A DNA stretch of 64,000 nt. Origin: Brevundimonas aveniformis DSM 17977. Lineage in GTDB: Bacteria > Pseudomonadota > Alphaproteobacteria > Caulobacterales > Caulobacteraceae. Of the stretch, positions 44,442 to 53,929 are shown piece after piece. The notes under the pieces are model-generated. The model ran no database searches. It was not told the DNA's origin and saw only the letters and a program-made list of their open reading frames with translations. The stretch covers positions 682,001 through 746,000 of the forward strand of contig NZ_AUAO01000001.1 of assembly GCF_000428765.1 (NCBI RefSeq), written 5' to 3'. The position numbers were made by a program, and so were the translations under genes. Positions within the stretch are counted from its first letter, which is position 1. Every line of letters starts with the position of its first letter.

Positions 44442-46508
44442 CTAATCGACCCCGAGTTCGTCGGCCAGACGCCCCATGCCGTAGACGTCGCGCAGGGCCG
44501 CCGTGATGGCCTGGGCGGTGACGATGACGCTGCGGTTGACCGCCGGGTCATAGCCAAAAGCGTTGCGCTGACCCAGGAAGGTCGAGTCGAAATTGGCTCC
44601 GATCACCTCGCCGTCGGCATTGATCGCCGGAGAACCCGAGTTGCCGCCGATGGTGTCGGTCGAAACCGCCATGTTGAAGCGGGTGTCCATGTCCAGCCGG
44701 TCGCGAGCGCCCTGCCAGCGCGGAGCGATCTCGAACGGCGCGGCCCCCGTGGCGCGGGCGAACAGGCCGCCAAAGGTGGTGAAGGGCTCCACTGTGCGTC
44801 CGTCATAGGTCCAGCCCTCAACGCGCCCGAAGGTCAGGCGCGGCGTGCGGGTCGCGTCCGGATAGATGCTGTCGCCATAGACGGCGAACCGGGCCTCGGC
44901 CAGGCGCTCGGCGGCCCGGTCGGTCGGGCCCTCGACGCGCTCCTCCCACTCCGCGCGGGCCTCGCGGCCCAGGGTCTCGGTGGCCAGAACGAACTGGATC
45001 AGCGGATCATCCGACGCCTCAACCGCCGCCAGGCCGCCGTCCCACAGGGCCTGACGCGCCGCCGCGTCGGCCAGGGTGGTTCCGGCAATCAGCCGCGCCG
45101 CCAGACCTTCGGGATTCTCATTGCCCAGGAGCGGCCGGATGCGCGGATCGTCGACGGTGAGGATCTCGCGAGTCTTGGACAGCCACCATTCCAGCTGAAT
45201 CTCGTTCAGCTCGGGATAGGTCGGATTCTCCGCCAGCGTCTGGGCGCGAAGCAGGCCCAGGCGGCTGTCGCCATACTCCGGCAGACGTTCAGACGCCGGA
45301 CGTTCACGCTCGCGCGCGGCCCTCACCAGGGTGCGCGCCCAGGCATAGAGCTGTGACCCGCCGCCGGCCCGCGATTCCAGGAAGAAATAGGCCGGATAGA
45401 GCTCGGCATAGTCATCCTGCAAGGCGTCGATCTCGCCCCAGGGGTCGCCGATCCGCTCGGCCAGCATCAGGTTGGCCCCGACCCGGCGGCGCAGGTCCGC
45501 CTCGTCCTCGGCGCGCCCGGCCATGAACTCGGCATCGATCAGGGCGCGGCCCTGACCGCGCCCGCGCTTGTAGCTGTTTTCGATCGAGCTGAGGGTCGAG
45601 GAGGCGATGAAGGCGTTCTCGTCGCTCTCGGACGCGAAGCGCAGCAGTCGCCCGCGCAGTTCAGAACGGGTCATCTGGTCCAGCGGCAGGACGATGTCGC
45701 GCACGGTCTGCAGCTGGCTCATGGTCAGGAGCCGCTGGGTCGAGCCGGGGCTGCCGGACACCACCACCAGCTCGCCGGCCTCCGGCGGGCCTGCGTCCCA
45801 GCCCAGATGACCTGGCGTGTTCATCGGCTGGCCGTTTTCGTAGAGCCGCAGGAACGCCGCATCCAGGCCGAAGCGGGGGAAGTTGAAGTTGTCCAGATCC
45901 CCGCCGAACGATCCAGCCGCCTCTTCCGGCGCGAAGGCCAGGCGCACATCCTCGTACTTGCGGTAGGTGTAGAGCTTGAACTGTCCGCCGCGATACAGGC
46001 TGACGACCTGGCAGCGCATATCGGGCCGGTCGGCGCAGGCTTCCGTTTCGATCTGGCCCATCATGGCGTCGCGCGCCTGGGTGAAGGCGCGGCCTTCCAG
46101 TCCTTCACCGGCGGCGCGCACCCGGTCGGTGACGTCCTCGATGCCGGTCAGGATTTCCGCCTGCATCCCCTGACAGCGGCGCTCCTCCTCGCGGGTGGCC
46201 GGCAAAAAGCCGGTCAGGGCGTACTGGTTGTCCGCCGTCGACAGGTTCTGCACACAGGCTTCGACGCAGTGGTTGTTGGTCAGCACCAGCCCCTCGGCTG
46301 AAACGATCGAGGCCGAACACCCCGTCGACAACCGGATCGACGCCAGTTGCACCCGGTTCAGCCACGCCTGGTCGATAGTGGACCCATAGGTCTGGTTGAC
46401 CCGCGCGATAGGGAAGTTGTCATAGGTCCACATCCCCTCCTCGCGGGCGAGGGCGGGGGTGGAGATCAGGGCGATGACCGAGGCGGCGGCGAAGAGCTTC
46501 AGGCGCAT
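44442..46508 (-). CDS. S46 dipeptidyl-peptidase, tandem copy 3 (DPP11-like S1 residue)
   Basis: A 688-residue S46 peptidase with signal peptide (ALISTPALAR). His in LTNNHC, Ser624 in TIGGNSGSP; the Asp segment reads GGDLDNFNFPR (Pro replaced by Leu). The S1 position is Ser642 (ANFDSTFL) instead of Gly. In described S46 enzymes Gly marks DPP7 and Arg or Ser marks DPP11 (acidic P1), so this copy may prefer Asp/Glu. The segment after it (FLGQRNAFGYD) also departs from the other two. Confidence 0.93.
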   Translation of the reverse strand: MRLKLFAAASVIALISTPALAREEGMWTYDNFPIARVNQTYGSTIDQAWLNRVQLASIRLSTGCSASIVSAEGLVLTNNHCVEACVQNLSTADNQYALTGFLPATREEERRCQGMQAEILTGIEDVTDRVRAAGEGLEGRAFTQARDAMMGQIETEACADRPDMRCQVVSLYRGGQFKLYTYRKYEDVRLAFAPEEAAGSFGGDLDNFNFPRFGLDAAFLRLYENGQPMNTPGHLGWDAGPPEAGELVVVSGSPGSTQRLLTMSQLQTVRDIVLPLDQMTRSELRGRLLRFASESDENAFIASSTLSSIENSYKRGRGQGRALIDAEFMAGRAEDEADLRRRVGANLMLAERIGDPWGEIDALQDDYAELYPAYFFLESRAGGGSQLYAWARTLVRAARERERPASERLPEYGDSRLGLLRAQTLAENPTYPELNEIQLEWWLSKTREILTVDDPRIRPLLGNENPEGLAARLIAGTTLADAAARQALWDGGLAAVEASDDPLIQFVLATETLGREARAEWEERVEGPTDRAAERLAEARFAVYGDSIYPDATRTPRLTFGRVEGWTYDGRTVEPFTTFGGLFARATGAAPFEIAPRWQGARDRLDMDTRFNMAVSTDTIGGNSGSPAINADGEVIGANFDSTFLGQRNAFGYDPAVNRSVIVTAQAITAALRDVYGMGRLADELGVD

Positions 46509-46575
46509 GGGGGACTCCGGACTGGGTTTGCCCGGACCCTAGCGACGAGTTTCGTCACGCGAAAGGTTTGAGGCC

Positions 46576-47106
46576 TCAGGCTCGCCCGTCGGCCAGGGCC
46601 TGGCGGAAGGAGCCGCCGTCAGGGTCCAGCACATCTTCGATCCGCCAGACATCATCGATCCTCTTCAGGCGCAGGGTCACCTGGACGGGTTCGCCTGCGG
46701 GGCTGAGCGCAACGACGGCCTCGGCGGCGTCATCCCCGGTGAAACGGGCTGTTATGGTGCCGGCCTCCATGCCGGTCGGGTCCTGACAGAAGCAAAGCGG
46801 GTCGGCCGAGATCGCTCCCGGATCGCGCGCCCAGGCGGCCTCGATGGCGGCCCAGGCCTCCGGCGTCCACAGGCCTCTGTTGGCCTCATCCAGCGGTGCC
46901 AGGCCGTCTTCGAACATCTGGGTGTAGAGTTCGCGGGCGAAGGTCTCGATTTCGACCTCCGCACGGGCCTGGGGCTGGGTGCCGGTCTGGGCGGTGGTCT
47001 GCTCGGTCACCCCGGCGTCCGAAGCCGCCTCGCCGGAGGTGTTGATGGCGGCCGGCCCGCAGCCGGTCGTCACAAGTGCCGTGGTCAGAAGGGCGACAAG
47101 TCGCAT
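46576..47106 (-). CDS. Lipoprotein, DUF3828-like
   Basis: A 176-residue protein with a lipobox (ALVTTGCGP), a Thr/Gln-rich linker, then FARELYTQMFEDGLAP, LDEANRGLWTPEAW and a beta-rich end (VTLRLKRIDDVWRIEDVL). The layout resembles DUF3828 lipoproteins. The ATG at 47106 follows AAGGA by about seven bases. Upstream of it lies the 240-base gap before ileS, with no other gene evident. Confidence 0.75.
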   Translation of the reverse strand: MRLVALLTTALVTTGCGPAAINTSGEAASDAGVTEQTTAQTGTQPQARAEVEIETFARELYTQMFEDGLAPLDEANRGLWTPEAWAAIEAAWARDPGAISADPLCFCQDPTGMEAGTITARFTGDDAAEAVVALSPAGEPVQVTLRLKRIDDVWRIEDVLDPDGGSFRQALADGRA

Positions 47107-47346
47107 CTCGCATTCCTTTCCCAATGCAGGAGGAGGGGAGCCTACGCCCCCGAACCATGTTCGACCAGAAATTCACGGATCGGCGGGACTGGCGCCCGGG
47201 GCGGCGCCTCTGCTAGACCAGCGCCACCATGACCGTCCGCGTGTTTCGCCTGATTTCGATTAGCCGCCCGGCGTAGCGCCGCAGGGGTTCCCCCGCGCAC
47301 GCCGGGATCGAGACACGCGAACGATCAAGAACACGAGACACGAGCC

Positions 47347-50232
47347 ATGGCCGACACCGCCGACAATTCGACGACCCGGGATTACCGCGACACCGTCTTT
47401 CTGCCCGAGACACCCTTTCCCATGCGCGGCGGCCTGCCCCAGAAGGAGCCGTTGATCCTGGAGCAGTGGGGTGATCTCTATTCGGCCTTGAGGAAGGCGC
47501 GTCAGGACCAGGGCGCGCCCCTGTTCGTGCTGCACGACGGCCCGCCCTACGCCAATGGCGACATCCACATCGGCCACGCCCTGAACAAGACGCTGAAGGA
47601 CTTCGTGGTCCGGTCGCGTTTCCTTCTGGGCTATGACGTCGACTATCGACCGGGCTGGGACTGTCACGGCCTGCCGATCGAGTGGAAGATCGAAGAAGAG
47701 TTCCGCAAACAGGGCCGGCGCAAGGACGAGGTGTCCAAGAGCGAATTCCGCGCCGCCTGTCGCGCCTATGCCGGCAAATATATCGACCTCCAGCGCGACC
47801 AGTTCATCCGGCTGGGTGTGACCGGCGATTTCGCCAACCGCTATGCGACCATGGACTATGCGTCTGAGGCCGCCATCGTCGGCGAGTTTCACAAGTTCAA
47901 GAACACCGGCCAGCTCTATCGCGGCTCCAAGCCGGTCATGTGGTCGCCGGTCGAGCGCACGGCCCTGGCCGAGGCCGAGATCGAATATCACGACCACGTC
48001 TCGCCGACCGTCTGGGTGAAATTCCCGGTCACGGCCATGACCGACGATCACCCCGACGACCTGTTGTCGTTCCAGACGGCGACGCCGTCGATCGTCATCT
48101 GGACGACCACGCCCTGGACCCTGCCGGCCAACCGCGCCATCGCCTATGGGCCGGCGATCTCCTACGGCCTGTACGAAGTCACCGGCGTCCAGACCGGGCT
48201 GGAATTCGAGCCCTGGGTCAAGACCGGCGACCGCCTGATCCTGGCCGACAAGCTGGCCGACGAGGTCATGCAGGCGGCCAAGGCCGGGACCTGGACCCGC
48301 CTCTATGACATCGACCCCAATGGTCTTGAGGTCGCCCATCCGTTGGCCGAGCTGGATCCCGGCTATGGCTTCAATGTGCCGCTGCTGGATGGCGACCATG
48401 TGACCGACGACGCCGGCACCGGCTTTGTCCACACCGCCCCCGGCCACGGGGCGGACGACTATGAGGTCTGGAAGGCCCACGGCCATCACGAGGTGCCCGA
48501 GACGGTCGACCCGGACGGGGCCTACTATGACCACGTCCCCCTGTTCGCCGGCCTCAAGGTGCTGGAAACCGAAGGCAAGAAAACCGGCAAGTTCGGCCCG
48601 GCCAACGGCGCGGTCATGGACAGGCTGATCGAGGCCGGAAATCTCCTGGCGCGCGGGCGGCTGGAGCATTCCTACCCGCATTCCTGGCGCTCCAAGGCCC
48701 CGGTCATCTTCCGCAACACCCCCCAGTGGTTCATTAAGCTCGACAAGCCGCTGGACGACGACGTGACCCTGCGCGACCGCGCCCTGAAGTCGATCGACGA
48801 GACCGCCTTCTTCCCCGAAGGTGGCCGCAACCGTATCCGCGCCATGGTTGAGGGTCGCCCGGACTGGCTGATCAGCCGCCAGCGCGCCTGGGGCACGCCG
48901 CTGGCCATGTACGTCGACAAGCACACCGGCCAGCCGCTGCACGATGAAGGTGTAGACGCCCGTATCGTAGCGGCGATCGAGGCCGGCGGGGCCGATGCCT
49001 GGTTCGACACGCCGGATTCCGAGTTCCTCGGCCTCTATGACCCGAACAACTACGAGAAGGTCGAAGACATTCTCGATGTCTGGTTCGATTCCGGCTCCAC
49101 CCACGTCTTTACGCTGGAGGGCCGTCCTGACACGGCCTGGCCGGCGGACCTCTATCTCGAGGGCTCCGACCAGCATCGTGGCTGGTTCCAGGCCTCACTG
49201 CTCGAAGGCTGCGGCACCCGTGGCCGCGCGCCGTTCAAGGCGCTTCTGACCCATGGCTTCACCCTGGATCAGAACGGCGAGAAGATGTCGAAGTCGCGGG
49301 GCAACACCACCGACCCGGCGACCGTCATCAAGGAGAGCGGGGCCGATATCCTGCGCCTGTGGGTGGCCATGGTCGACTACGCCGAGGACCAGCGCATCGG
49401 CAAGGAGATCCTCCAGACCACGGTCGACGCGTATCGCAAGCTGAGAAACACCGTCCGCTATCTGCTGGGGGCCCTGAACGGCTTCACCGAAGACGAGCGT
49501 CTGCCGCTCGATCAGATGCCGCCGCTGGAGCGCTACATCCTGCACCGGCTGTGGGAGCTCGATGGCCAGGTCCGCCGGGCCTATGAGACCTACCGCTTTC
49601 AGGATGTGATCCGCCCGGTGCTCGACTTCTGTTCGGGCGATCTGTCGGCCCTCTATTTCGACATCAGGAAAGACAGCCTCTACTGCGACCGGCCCGATGC
49701 GATCCGCAGGCGGGCCGCCCGCACGGTGATGGACGAGGTGTTCATGCGCCTGACCGCGTGGCTGGCGCCCCTGACGCCCTTCACCATGGACGAGGCCTGG
49801 ACCACGCGCTTCCCCGACGCCGGCACAAATTGCGCGCGGGTCATCCCCGACACCCCGGCGGACTGGCGCAACGACGCCGAGGCCGCGCGTTGGGGCCGGA
49901 TCGAAACCGTGCTGGAAGTGGTCAATGAGGCCCTTGAGGCCGCCCGTCGCGACAAGATCATCGGCGGCGCGCTCGACGCCTGGCCGACGGTCACCGGTCC
50001 CGCCGAGGCCTTCGCAGCCTTCGAGGGTCTGGACGCCGCTGAAATCTTCCGCACCTCGGGTGCCGAGCTGGTTCCCGGCGGCGAGGCGGTGACGGTTCAG
50101 GTCAAGATCGCCGACTACCCCAAATGCGCCCGCTCCTGGCGCCGCGTCCCGGACGTCGGCTCCGACCCGGAGTTCCCCGACCTGTCCGCCCGGGACGCCG
50201 ACGCCGTGCGCTGGTGGGACGCCCACCACTGA
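47347..50232 (+). CDS. ileS: Isoleucyl-tRNA synthetase
   Basis: A 961-residue class I synthetase. HIGH motif in PYANGDIHIGHALNK near residue 63, KMSKS in GEKMSKSRGN near residue 640, editing domain between, anticodon-binding domain C-terminal. The end normally carries a four-Cys zinc site (KCxRCW and CxRC); here only the first Cys remains (KCARSW, then DLSARD), so the zinc site appears lost. The 5' region contains a 16-codon frame with two ATT Ile codons (47229-47276). Confidence 0.97.
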   Translation: MADTADNSTTRDYRDTVFLPETPFPMRGGLPQKEPLILEQWGDLYSALRKARQDQGAPLFVLHDGPPYANGDIHIGHALNKTLKDFVVRSRFLLGYDVDYRPGWDCHGLPIEWKIEEEFRKQGRRKDEVSKSEFRAACRAYAGKYIDLQRDQFIRLGVTGDFANRYATMDYASEAAIVGEFHKFKNTGQLYRGSKPVMWSPVERTALAEAEIEYHDHVSPTVWVKFPVTAMTDDHPDDLLSFQTATPSIVIWTTTPWTLPANRAIAYGPAISYGLYEVTGVQTGLEFEPWVKTGDRLILADKLADEVMQAAKAGTWTRLYDIDPNGLEVAHPLAELDPGYGFNVPLLDGDHVTDDAGTGFVHTAPGHGADDYEVWKAHGHHEVPETVDPDGAYYDHVPLFAGLKVLETEGKKTGKFGPANGAVMDRLIEAGNLLARGRLEHSYPHSWRSKAPVIFRNTPQWFIKLDKPLDDDVTLRDRALKSIDETAFFPEGGRNRIRAMVEGRPDWLISRQRAWGTPLAMYVDKHTGQPLHDEGVDARIVAAIEAGGADAWFDTPDSEFLGLYDPNNYEKVEDILDVWFDSGSTHVFTLEGRPDTAWPADLYLEGSDQHRGWFQASLLEGCGTRGRAPFKALLTHGFTLDQNGEKMSKSRGNTTDPATVIKESGADILRLWVAMVDYAEDQRIGKEILQTTVDAYRKLRNTVRYLLGALNGFTEDERLPLDQMPPLERYILHRLWELDGQVRRAYETYRFQDVIRPVLDFCSGDLSALYFDIRKDSLYCDRPDAIRRRAARTVMDEVFMRLTAWLAPLTPFTMDEAWTTRFPDAGTNCARVIPDTPADWRNDAEAARWGRIETVLEVVNEALEAARRDKIIGGALDAWPTVTGPAEAFAAFEGLDAAEIFRTSGAELVPGGEAVTVQVKIADYPKCARSWRRVPDVGSDPEFPDLSARDADAVRWWDAHH

Positions 50233-50242
50233 CGCTTTAGGG

Positions 50243-50336
50243 ATTTGTCATCCCGGACGCCGAAGGCGGTCCGGGACAAGCGAGCCGCTTCACCCTTGTC
50301 CCGGCTCTCAGCTCCGCTTCGGCCGGGATGACAAAT
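50243..50336. repeat. Nested inverted repeat between convergent ileS and dxs
   Basis: Outer arms ATTTGTCATCCCGG (50243-50256) and CCGGGATGACAAAT (50323-50336) are perfect 14-base complements; an inner pair CCGGGACAAG (50271-50280) and CTTGTCCCGG (50295-50304) nests inside. It fills the gap between two convergent genes, so it may be a bidirectional terminator, and it looks like a dispersed intergenic repeat unit of this genus. No other copy was noticed in the window. Confidence 0.85.
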
Positions 50337-50356
50337 GATGAGATGACGGGAAGGGT

Positions 50357-52264
50357 TTACGCCCTGACCGCCCGCTCGGCCTCGATGCCCAAGGCCGTCA
50401 GCGCGGACGCCGCAATCCCCTCGGCGTTCAGGCCGGCCAGGGCGTACATGGCCTCGGGCTTGTCGTGGTCCTGGAAGATGTCGGGCAGGGTCAGGGTTCT
50501 CACCTTGAGGCCACGATCCAGCGCGCCCTTCTCGGCCAGCAGATGCAGGACGAAAGCCCCGAAGCCGCCGACAGAACCCTCTTCAATCGTGATCAGGGCC
50601 TCATGCTCGCGCGCCAGTCGGAGGATCATCTCCTCGTCCAGCGGCTTGGCGAAGCGGGCATCGGCGACGGTGGCCGAAATTCCACGCGCGGCCAGAAGAT
50701 CAGCGGCTTTCAGCGTTTCCCCCAGGCGCGTGCCCAAGCTGAGCAGGGCCACGCTGGTCCCCTCGCGCACAATCCGTCCCTTGCCGATTTCCAGGGGGCT
50801 GGCCAGTTCGGGGATCTCGACCCCCTCGCCGTCGCCGCGCGGATAGCGGAAGGCCGAAGGTCGGTCGTCGATGGCCAGGCTGGTTGAGATCATCGCCGCC
50901 AGCTCGGCCTCATCGGCCGCCGCCATCAGGACCATGCCCGGAAGGGCTCCCAGATAGCCGATGTCGAACGACCCGGCGTGGGTGCAGCCGTCCGCCCCCA
51001 CCAGCCCCGCCCGGTCGATGGCGAAACGCACCGGCAGGGACTGGATGGCCACATCGTGCACCACCTGGTCGTAACCGCGCTGAAGGAAGGTCGAATAGAT
51101 GGCACAGACCGGCTTTAGTCCCCCCGCCGCCAGGCCGGCGGCAAAGGTCACCGCGTGCTGTTCGGCGATGCCGACGTCATAGGTCCGGTCCGGGAAGGCC
51201 TGGCCGAACAGATCCAGCCCCGTCCCCGAGGGCATGGCGGCGGTCACCGCCACGATCTTGTCGTCGAGCCGGGCATGTTTGATCAGCTCGGTGCCGAACA
51301 CCTTGGTGTAGCTGGGCGCATTGGAGGGTGCCTTGTGCTGGGTACCGGACACGACGTCGAACTTGACCACGCCATGGTACTTGTCCGCCGAGTTCTCAGC
51401 CGGGCCATAGCCCTTTCCCTTCTTGGTCACAACGTGGACCAGCACCGGCCGGTCAGTGATCTCGGCCGCATTCTTCAGGATCGGGACCAGGGCCTCCATG
51501 TCGTGCCCATCGACCGGCCCGACATAGTAGAAGCCGAGCTCCTCAAAGAAGGTGCCGCCGGTGACCATGCCCCGCGCATACTCCTCGGCCTTGCGCGCCG
51601 CCTGTTGCAGCCGTTCAGGCAGGAGGCTGGCGGCCTTCTTGCCGACCTTGCGCATGGACTGGTAGGCACCGCCCGATACCAGCCCGGCCAGATAGGCGCT
51701 CATCCCGCCGACCGGCGGGGCAATCGACATGTCGTTGTCGTTGAGCACCACGGTCAGCTGACCGGTGGTTTCGGCGGCGTTGTTCATGGCCTCATAGGCC
51801 ATACCCGCCGACATCGAGCCGTCGCCGATCACGGCCACGACCTTGTTGTCCGTCCCGGCCTTGTCGCGGGCCACGCAGAAGCCAAGCGCCGCCGAGATCG
51901 AGGTGGCCGCATGGGCCGCCCCGAACGGGTCGTAGTCGCTCTCGGATCGCTTGGTGAAGCCCGACAGGCCGCCGCCCTGGCGCAGGGTGCGGATGCGGTC
52001 GCGTCGTCCGGTCAGAACCTTGTGCGGATAGGCCTGATGGCCGACGTCCCAGATCAGAATGTCGTCCGGCGTGCTGAAGACGTGGTGCAACGCCACCGTC
52101 AGTTCGATGACGCCCAGTGCGGAGCCCAGATGCCCGCCCGTTACAGAAACGGCATCAATGACCTCGGAGCGCAGTTCGTCGGCGAGCTGGCTCAGTTGAG
52201 AGATCGACATCCGCCGCGTATCGGCGGGCCAGGTGACGGTATCCAGAAGGGGCGTGTCGGGCAT
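50357..52264 (-). CDS. dxs: 1-deoxy-D-xylulose-5-phosphate synthase
   Basis: A 635-residue thiamine-diphosphate enzyme, the first step of the MEP isoprenoid pathway (pyruvate + glyceraldehyde 3-phosphate). Seen: [46 protein letters not shown] (ThDP motif), [13 protein letters not shown], and the transketolase-type [12 protein letters not shown]. Last gene of xseB-csaA-ispA-dxs, converging with ileS. Confidence 0.97.
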   Translation of the reverse strand: MPDTPLLDTVTWPADTRRMSISQLSQLADELRSEVIDAVSVTGGHLGSALGVIELTVALHHVFSTPDDILIWDVGHQAYPHKVLTGRRDRIRTLRQGGGLSGFTKRSESDYDPFGAAHAATSISAALGFCVARDKAGTDNKVVAVIGDGSMSAGMAYEAMNNAAETTGQLTVVLNDNDMSIAPPVGGMSAYLAGLVSGGAYQSMRKVGKKAASLLPERLQQAARKAEEYARGMVTGGTFFEELGFYYVGPVDGHDMEALVPILKNAAEITDRPVLVHVVTKKGKGYGPAENSADKYHGVVKFDVVSGTQHKAPSNAPSYTKVFGTELIKHARLDDKIVAVTAAMPSGTGLDLFGQAFPDRTYDVGIAEQHAVTFAAGLAAGGLKPVCAIYSTFLQRGYDQVVHDVAIQSLPVRFAIDRAGLVGADGCTHAGSFDIGYLGALPGMVLMAAADEAELAAMISTSLAIDDRPSAFRYPRGDGEGVEIPELASPLEIGKGRIVREGTSVALLSLGTRLGETLKAADLLAARGISATVADARFAKPLDEEMILRLAREHEALITIEEGSVGGFGAFVLHLLAEKGALDRGLKVRTLTLPDIFQDHDKPEAMYALAGLNAEGIAASALTALGIEAERAVRA

Positions 52265-52299
52265 GGTTTCAAGGCTTTGGCCACCAGGCGGCGGCGATG

Positions 52300-53199
52300 T
52301 CAGACCGTTCGCTCTAGCACGAAATCCAGACTGTCTTTGAGGGAATCCGCATTGGCCCCGAAAATCTCAAGCCGGCCCTTCGCCTGGTCTGCCAGCACCT
52401 GCACACGCTCGCGCGCCGCCTCGATGCCCAGCAGCGTGACGAAGTTGGCCTTGCCGCGGTCCCGATCCTTGCCGACTGCCTTGCCCAACCTGCCCGGATC
52501 GCCCTCAACGTCGAGCAGGTCGTCGGTGATCTGATAGGCCAGGCCCAGGTCCTGGGCAAAACCAAGCAGGGCGTGGCGTTCCGCCTCGCGCGCATCGGCT
52601 ATAACGGCCGGAATTTCAAAAGCATAACAAACGAGCGCGCCGGTTTTCATGCGCTGCATCCGGGCGACCTGTCCCAGGTCGTTGCCCAGGCCCATCAGGT
52701 CGATCATCTGTCCCCCGACCATGCCCAACGCGCCGGAGGCGCGGGCCAGCCGCAGGATCAATTCGGCGCGGATGTCTGGATCGTCGTGCGTGTCCGGGTC
52801 GGCCAGAATTTCGAAGGCGAAGGCCTGCAAGGCATCCCCCGCCAGAATCGCCGTGGCTTGGTCATAGGCGATGTGCACGGTCGGTCGTCCCCGCCTCAGC
52901 TCATCGTCATCCATGGCCGGGAGGTCGTCGTGAATGAGGCTGTAGGTGTGGATGCACTCCAGAGCGCAGGCGGCTCGAAGCACGGCCCGCTCGTCGACGT
53001 CAAAGAGCCGCGCGGCCTCCAACGCGAAGAAGGGGCGGATTCGCTTGCCCGGCCCAAGGGTGGCATAGCGCATGGCCTCGACCACCCGGGCCTCTGCCCC
53101 ATCTGCGCGCGGCAAAAGCTCATCCAGGGCCACCGTGACCAGATCGGCGGCTTCGGCCAGGCGGCCGGCGACACTTCGGGCAGAGGCGATCGTGTTCAG
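52300..53199 (-). CDS. ispA: Polyprenyl (farnesyl) diphosphate synthase, probably with a CTG start
   Basis: Chain-elongating isoprenoid synthase condensing IPP with DMAPP and GPP. DDxxD motifs: [19 protein letters not shown] and [29 protein letters not shown] and GGQMIDLMG are conserved. The annotated-looking GTG at 53133 would remove about 22 residues that align with other IspA N-termini ([21 protein letters not shown]). A CTG at 53199 fits: GGGAGG lies five bases upstream and it overlaps the upstream stop as CTGA, like the other overlaps in this operon. That start gives 299 residues, the length of E. coli IspA. Confidence 0.9.
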   Translation of the reverse strand: MNTIASARSVAGRLAEAADLVTVALDELLPRADGAEARVVEAMRYATLGPGKRIRPFFALEAARLFDVDERAVLRAACALECIHTYSLIHDDLPAMDDDELRRGRPTVHIAYDQATAILAGDALQAFAFEILADPDTHDDPDIRAELILRLARASGALGMVGGQMIDLMGLGNDLGQVARMQRMKTGALVCYAFEIPAVIADAREAERHALLGFAQDLGLAYQITDDLLDVEGDPGRLGKAVGKDRDRGKANFVTLLGIEAARERVQVLADQAKGRLEIFGANADSLKDSLDFVLERTV

Positions 53200-53549
53200 A
53201 ACAACCTCCCGCCGATCGGGGCGTCGCGGTCCACTCCGACCAGAACGACCTTGCCGTTCTCATCCGGGAAACCCAACGTCAGCACTTCGGACATCACCGG
53301 CCCGATCTGACGTGGCGGGAAGTTGACCACCGCAGCGACCTTGCGCCCGACCAGCTGGTCCAGCGTGTAGTGTTCGGTGATCTGGGCCGAAGACCGCTTG
53401 ACGCCGATCTCAGGGCCAAAGTCGATCCTCAGCTTGAACGCCGGTTTCCGGGCCTCGGGGAACGCCTCAGCCTCCGTGATGATGCCGAGCCGCACATCGA
53501 CCCGCATGAAATCGTCGAAGCTGATTTCGCCGGCCGGTGGCCCGCTCAT
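53196..53549 (-). CDS. csaA: CsaA-like tRNA-binding domain protein
   Basis: A 117-residue OB-fold protein: [77 protein letters not shown] and VLVGVDRD. This is the CsaA/EMAP II-like tRNA-binding family, reported as a secretion-related chaperone in Bacillus. It sits between xseB and ispA with four-base overlaps. Confidence 0.93.
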   Translation of the reverse strand: MSGPPAGEISFDDFMRVDVRLGIITEAEAFPEARKPAFKLRIDFGPEIGVKRSSAQITEHYTLDQLVGRKVAAVVNFPPRQIGPVMSEVLTLGFPDENGKVVLVGVDRDAPIGGRLF

Positions 53550-53806
53550 TGGAAGTCGGCCGCCTCGGCCCCGGCGGCATTGCCGTCCTGGCCGACAACG
53601 ATCTGCTCGACGCGCAGGCGTGCGGCCTCAAGTCGGGCCTGACAATGCGCCTTCAAGGCCGCACCGCGTTGATACAGGCTGATGGCCTCCTCCAGCGGGG
53701 CCTCGCCATGCTCCAGCCGGTCAACGATGGATTCCAGTTCCTTCAGGGCCGCCTCAAACGAAAGTTCGGCCACGCCGGCGGTGGGTTCGCGCGCTGTATC
53801 GGTCAT
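53546..53806 (-). CDS. xseB: Exodeoxyribonuclease VII small subunit
   Basis: An 86-residue protein: ELSFEAALKELESIVDRLEHGEAPLEEAISLYQRG, ALKAHCQARLEAARLRVEQIV. This helical hairpin is the XseB subunit that binds the catalytic XseA. Start at 53806 gives the normal length; the frame extends to 53842. First gene of the ispA-dxs operon, a common alphaproteobacterial arrangement. Confidence 0.95.
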   Translation of the reverse strand: MTDTAREPTAGVAELSFEAALKELESIVDRLEHGEAPLEEAISLYQRGAALKAHCQARLEAARLRVEQIVVGQDGNAAGAEAADFQ

Positions 53807-53866
53807 GCGCCGGACCCTAGAATTCCCCTTGAGCGAGAGCAACGACAGAAGCGCGCATCACCCGCC

Positions 53867-53897
53867 TTGACGTGCCATGTACTTTGCAATACAAAGT
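53867..53897 (+). promoter_or_regulatory. Promoter with overlapping palindromic operator for the DUF2141 gene
   Basis: TTGACG (53867-53872) and TACAAA (53890-53895) are spaced 17 bases, a good sigma-70 type promoter. The palindrome ACTTTGCAATACAAAGT (53881-53897; six-base arms, five-base loop) covers the -10 box, as an operator for a repressor would. No repressor gene is next to it. Confidence 0.55.
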
Positions 53898-53929
53898 CCT
53901 TCATCATTGGTCCTCAAAGGAGATAGACG

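Noticed and set aside
43602..45356. 584-codon plus-strand frame over two S46 genes
   Set aside because: Spans an intergenic gap and has no domain; both minus-strand genes have catalytic motifs and signal peptides.
47260..49176. 638-codon minus-strand frame opposite ileS
   Set aside because: Antisense to clear synthetase motifs; product is composition-biased with no family.
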